A stretch of 64,000 nucleotides of DNA from Cyclobacterium amurskyense (lineage in GTDB: Bacteria; Bacteroidota; Bacteroidia; Cytophagales; Cyclobacteriaceae), in NCBI RefSeq assembly GCF_001050135.1, contig NZ_CP012040.1, positions 1,364,001 to 1,428,000 of the forward strand. Direction: 5' to 3'. The position numbers were made by a program, and so were the translations under genes. The notes under the pieces are model-generated. The model saw only the letters and a program-made list of their open reading frames with translations. It did no database searches and was not told the origin of the DNA. Each line of letters opens with the position of its first letter. Positions within the stretch are counted from its first letter, which is position 1. This document shows positions 62,585 to 64,000 of the stretch, one piece after another.

Positions 62585-63220
62585 TTAAGCAACACTTTTG
62601 ACCTTAAACCTCAATACCGTTTTTAATTTTTCTTCTGGCACTTTTCTGAAATCGGTGAGGTATATTTCCCTATGGGTTTTTGAAAGCCTTTCCAATCCAG
62701 CTTCTTTTGCATAAGCTTCCATTTTCGAAAAAGATTCCGCCTCATTGTCATAACTACCTACATGCAACATCTGTAAGCAAGGACCTTCCTCTATGGTTTC
62801 AAACCTGGCATTCTCTAGTAAGGGCTGAGGCTTTTTCTTTTTTGTCACTGCCAACATCTCTTCAAAAAATGCCTTGTTCACAAAATTGGGTTGACGAATC
62901 ATGATGGTGAAAATCAAATCATCTTTATTGATGGTTCCATCAAATTTGGCCTTGGCCGCAGCATTAATGTCCCAATCCCCTTCAAGTGGATAAACGGTAT
63001 AATCCTGATATCCTTCCGGTGGATCACTGATCTTTTTAAGGGTCATTTTTACGGCATAAGACAATGAATAGAGGACCGAAATACACTCAGCAAATTGGCT
63101 GCTATTTGGATTCCCCTCTCCAGAAATGCTGATAAACTTAAATGCAGGGACAATTACTTTTGCAGGCTTGGCTTTGGGTAAATATAGCTCTTTTTCGGAT
63201 TTCCTCCATTGATATTTCAT
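62585..63220 (-). CDS. GyrI-like small-molecule-binding protein
   Basis: A 211-residue protein starting MKYQWRKSEKELYLPKAKPA, which is the typical beginning of GyrI-like proteins in Bacteroidota. The frame is open further up to 63307, but the extra 29 residues look non-coding. FKFISISGEGNPNSSQFAEC, LKKISDPPEGYQDYTVYPLE and FTIMIRQPNFVNKAFFEEM are the conserved blocks; the fold is the SHS2 pair of GyrI/AraC effector-binding domains. No DNA-binding domain is attached, so it may sequester or sense small molecules. Confidence 0.88.
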   Translation of the reverse strand: MKYQWRKSEKELYLPKAKPAKVIVPAFKFISISGEGNPNSSQFAECISVLYSLSYAVKMTLKKISDPPEGYQDYTVYPLEGDWDINAAAKAKFDGTINKDDLIFTIMIRQPNFVNKAFFEEMLAVTKKKKPQPLLENARFETIEEGPCLQMLHVGSYDNEAESFSKMEAYAKEAGLERLSKTHREIYLTDFRKVPEEKLKTVLRFKVKSVA

Positions 63221-63421
63221 GCTGCATTTGGGTTGATTTTGGAAGCAACAGCTTGATTCTGCAAGCCATTGTTGTTTGCGCCTTAATTTTTTTCCCAATT
63301 TACCCATTCCCCTTTAAAAAGGAAAAATATTTATTTCCAGTGAAAGGGAAAATTACAATTCTGAATTCAAAGCATCAGTCACTCTAAGTCAAAACAAAAC
63401 TTCCTCAATTCTTGAGCAAAA

Positions 63422-63464
63422 AAAAGAAGCCATAATAGCATTGCGCTTATATGGCTTCTTTTCA
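63422..63464 (-). terminator. Terminator of the nitroreductase gene
   Basis: AAAAGAAGCCATA (63422-63434) and TATGGCTTCTTTT (63449-63461) form a 13-bp stem; the minus strand has a T-run on the far side (from the preceding A8). It lies about 50 bases beyond the nitroreductase stop. Confidence 0.8.
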
Positions 63465-63509
63465 GAATAACGATTAATTATCAAATGTATCCCTTGGTAG
63501 AGGTTTTCC

Positions 63510-64000
63510 TTAATCCAAAACAGTTACCAAATCCTCTTTGCTTTTTCTTACTTTCTTAAGGTTTACCAACCAATCTTTTTCACTGTCTCTGTATCCTAAA
63601 GGAAGGACGACACAACTTCTAAGTCCTTTTTCTTTTAATCCTAAAATCTCATCAAGTGCATTGGGATCAAAACCTTCCATTGGGGTGCTGTCAACCCCTT
63701 CAAATGCAGCAGCGGTAATCGCCTGTGAAAAGGCAATATAGGCCTGCTTGGCAGCGTGGTTAAAATTCTCTTCAGCGGACCTATTTGGATAGGTAGTGAG
63801 CAACTGTTTTCTGTAGTTTTCCCAGCCTTCATTGGTAAAGCCCCTTTGCTCATTGGTAAGGTCAAACATTTTATTGATCCGCTCCTCGGTATAAGTATCC
63901 CATGCAGCAAAAACCAATAAATGGGAACAATCGGTAATTACTGACTGATTCCATGCAATAGGCTTAATTTTTTCTTTGATTTCCTGATTGGTGATTACAA
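63510..64000 (-). CDS. Nitroreductase-family protein (5' end outside window)
   Basis: The last 163 residues of an FMN-dependent nitroreductase or dihydropteridine reductase-like enzyme (NfsB group). VITDCSHLLVFAAWDTYTEE, AFSQAITAAAFEGVDSTPME and GFDPNALDEILGLKEKGLR, followed by SCVVLPLGYRDSEKDWL, are the C-terminal half of this fold, including the flavin-contacting PMEGF segment. The frame continues beyond base 64000. It would reduce nitroaromatics or quinones with NAD(P)H. The flanking GyrI-like gene is transcribed separately. Confidence 0.92.
   Translation of the reverse strand, partial: VITNQEIKEKIKPIAWNQSVITDCSHLLVFAAWDTYTEERINKMFDLTNEQRGFTNEGWENYRKQLLTTYPNRSAEENFNHAAKQAYIAFSQAITAAAFEGVDSTPMEGFDPNALDEILGLKEKGLRSCVVLPLGYRDSEKDWLVNLKKVRKSKEDLVTVLD

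Noticed and set aside
1..64000. tRNA, rRNA, CRISPR arrays and prophage genes
   Set aside because: I looked for their usual signatures (CCA-type tRNA ends, regularly spaced repeats, phage structural proteins) and saw none; a tRNA scan would be the deciding test.

Overview
The window comes from an AT-rich Bacteroidota chromosome. The evidence is a SusC/SusD pair with its own ECF sigma factor and FecR-type anti-sigma factor, a type IX secretion C-terminal sorting domain, many Bacteroidota-style lipoproteins, and a TTG-N19-TAnnTTTG promoter. Marine Cytophagales (Cyclobacteriaceae, Cyclobacterium- or Echinicola-like) is the best inference from the gene mix of sulfatase, DUF7133-type propeller protein, malectin-rich beta-helix protein and paired ferritin-like proteins; no 16S gene is present to prove it. 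I see no rRNA, tRNA or CRISPR array.

Layout. 0-8.3 kb: the 3' part of a multi-PAS histidine kinase, a 1.5 kb gene-free gap with a MITE-like repeat, then a 1551-residue secreted beta-helix protein with three malectin-like modules and a type IX sorting tail. 8.3-17.5 kb: an accessory stretch of small orphan genes (DinB-like, epoxide-hydrolase-like, WYL regulator, DUF2975/XRE pair, DUF5995) separated by several families of short palindromic repeats and one odd palindrome-rich non-coding block. 17.5-28.3 kb: mostly plus-strand single genes, including an oxidoreductase, an LRR lipoprotein, a second beta-helix protein, an AraC regulator, an SRPBCC protein, a DUF1919 protein, an SGNH lipoprotein, a tight EVE-domain/two-TM pair and a proline-iminopeptidase-like hydrolase.

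28.8-33.9 kb: a TetR regulator with a 14-bp palindromic operator heads a detoxification-type run (MDR oxidoreductase, DJ-1/PfpI protein), followed after a terminator by a YoaK membrane protein, an SDR and a lipoprotein. 34.4-36.1 kb: a YidD-TPR fusion and a partner gene behind a promoter that overlaps a palindrome. 36.3-38.4 kb (minus): two overlapping fatty-acid desaturases.

38.5-55.6 kb (minus strand): a polysaccharide utilisation locus. In transcription order it holds sigma factor, FecR, SusC, SusD, CE12-type acetylesterase, ceramidase-like hydrolase, large esterase, sulfatase and a composite SGNH/propeller/HEAT/azurin-like lipoprotein. It codes for deacylation and desulfation but holds no recognisable glycoside hydrolase or polysaccharide lyase; the likely backbone-cleaving enzymes would be elsewhere, possibly including the beta-helix proteins and the propeller hydrolase of this window. 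The sigma/FecR pair plus the STN domain on SusC suggest substrate-triggered trans-envelope induction.

55.9-64 kb: an alpha/alpha-toroid protein, an IS4-family insertion sequence (19-bp perfect inverted repeats, 10-bp target duplication) that landed inside the right end of a MITE copy, a pair of ferritin-like proteins, a propeller-type hydrolase, a GyrI-like protein and the 3' part of a nitroreductase. The most distinctive structural observations are the MITE family with 5-bp TTYAA-like duplications, the transposase with no start codon inside its own IS, the EVE/2TM pair, the YidD fusion and two palindromic operators laid over promoters.
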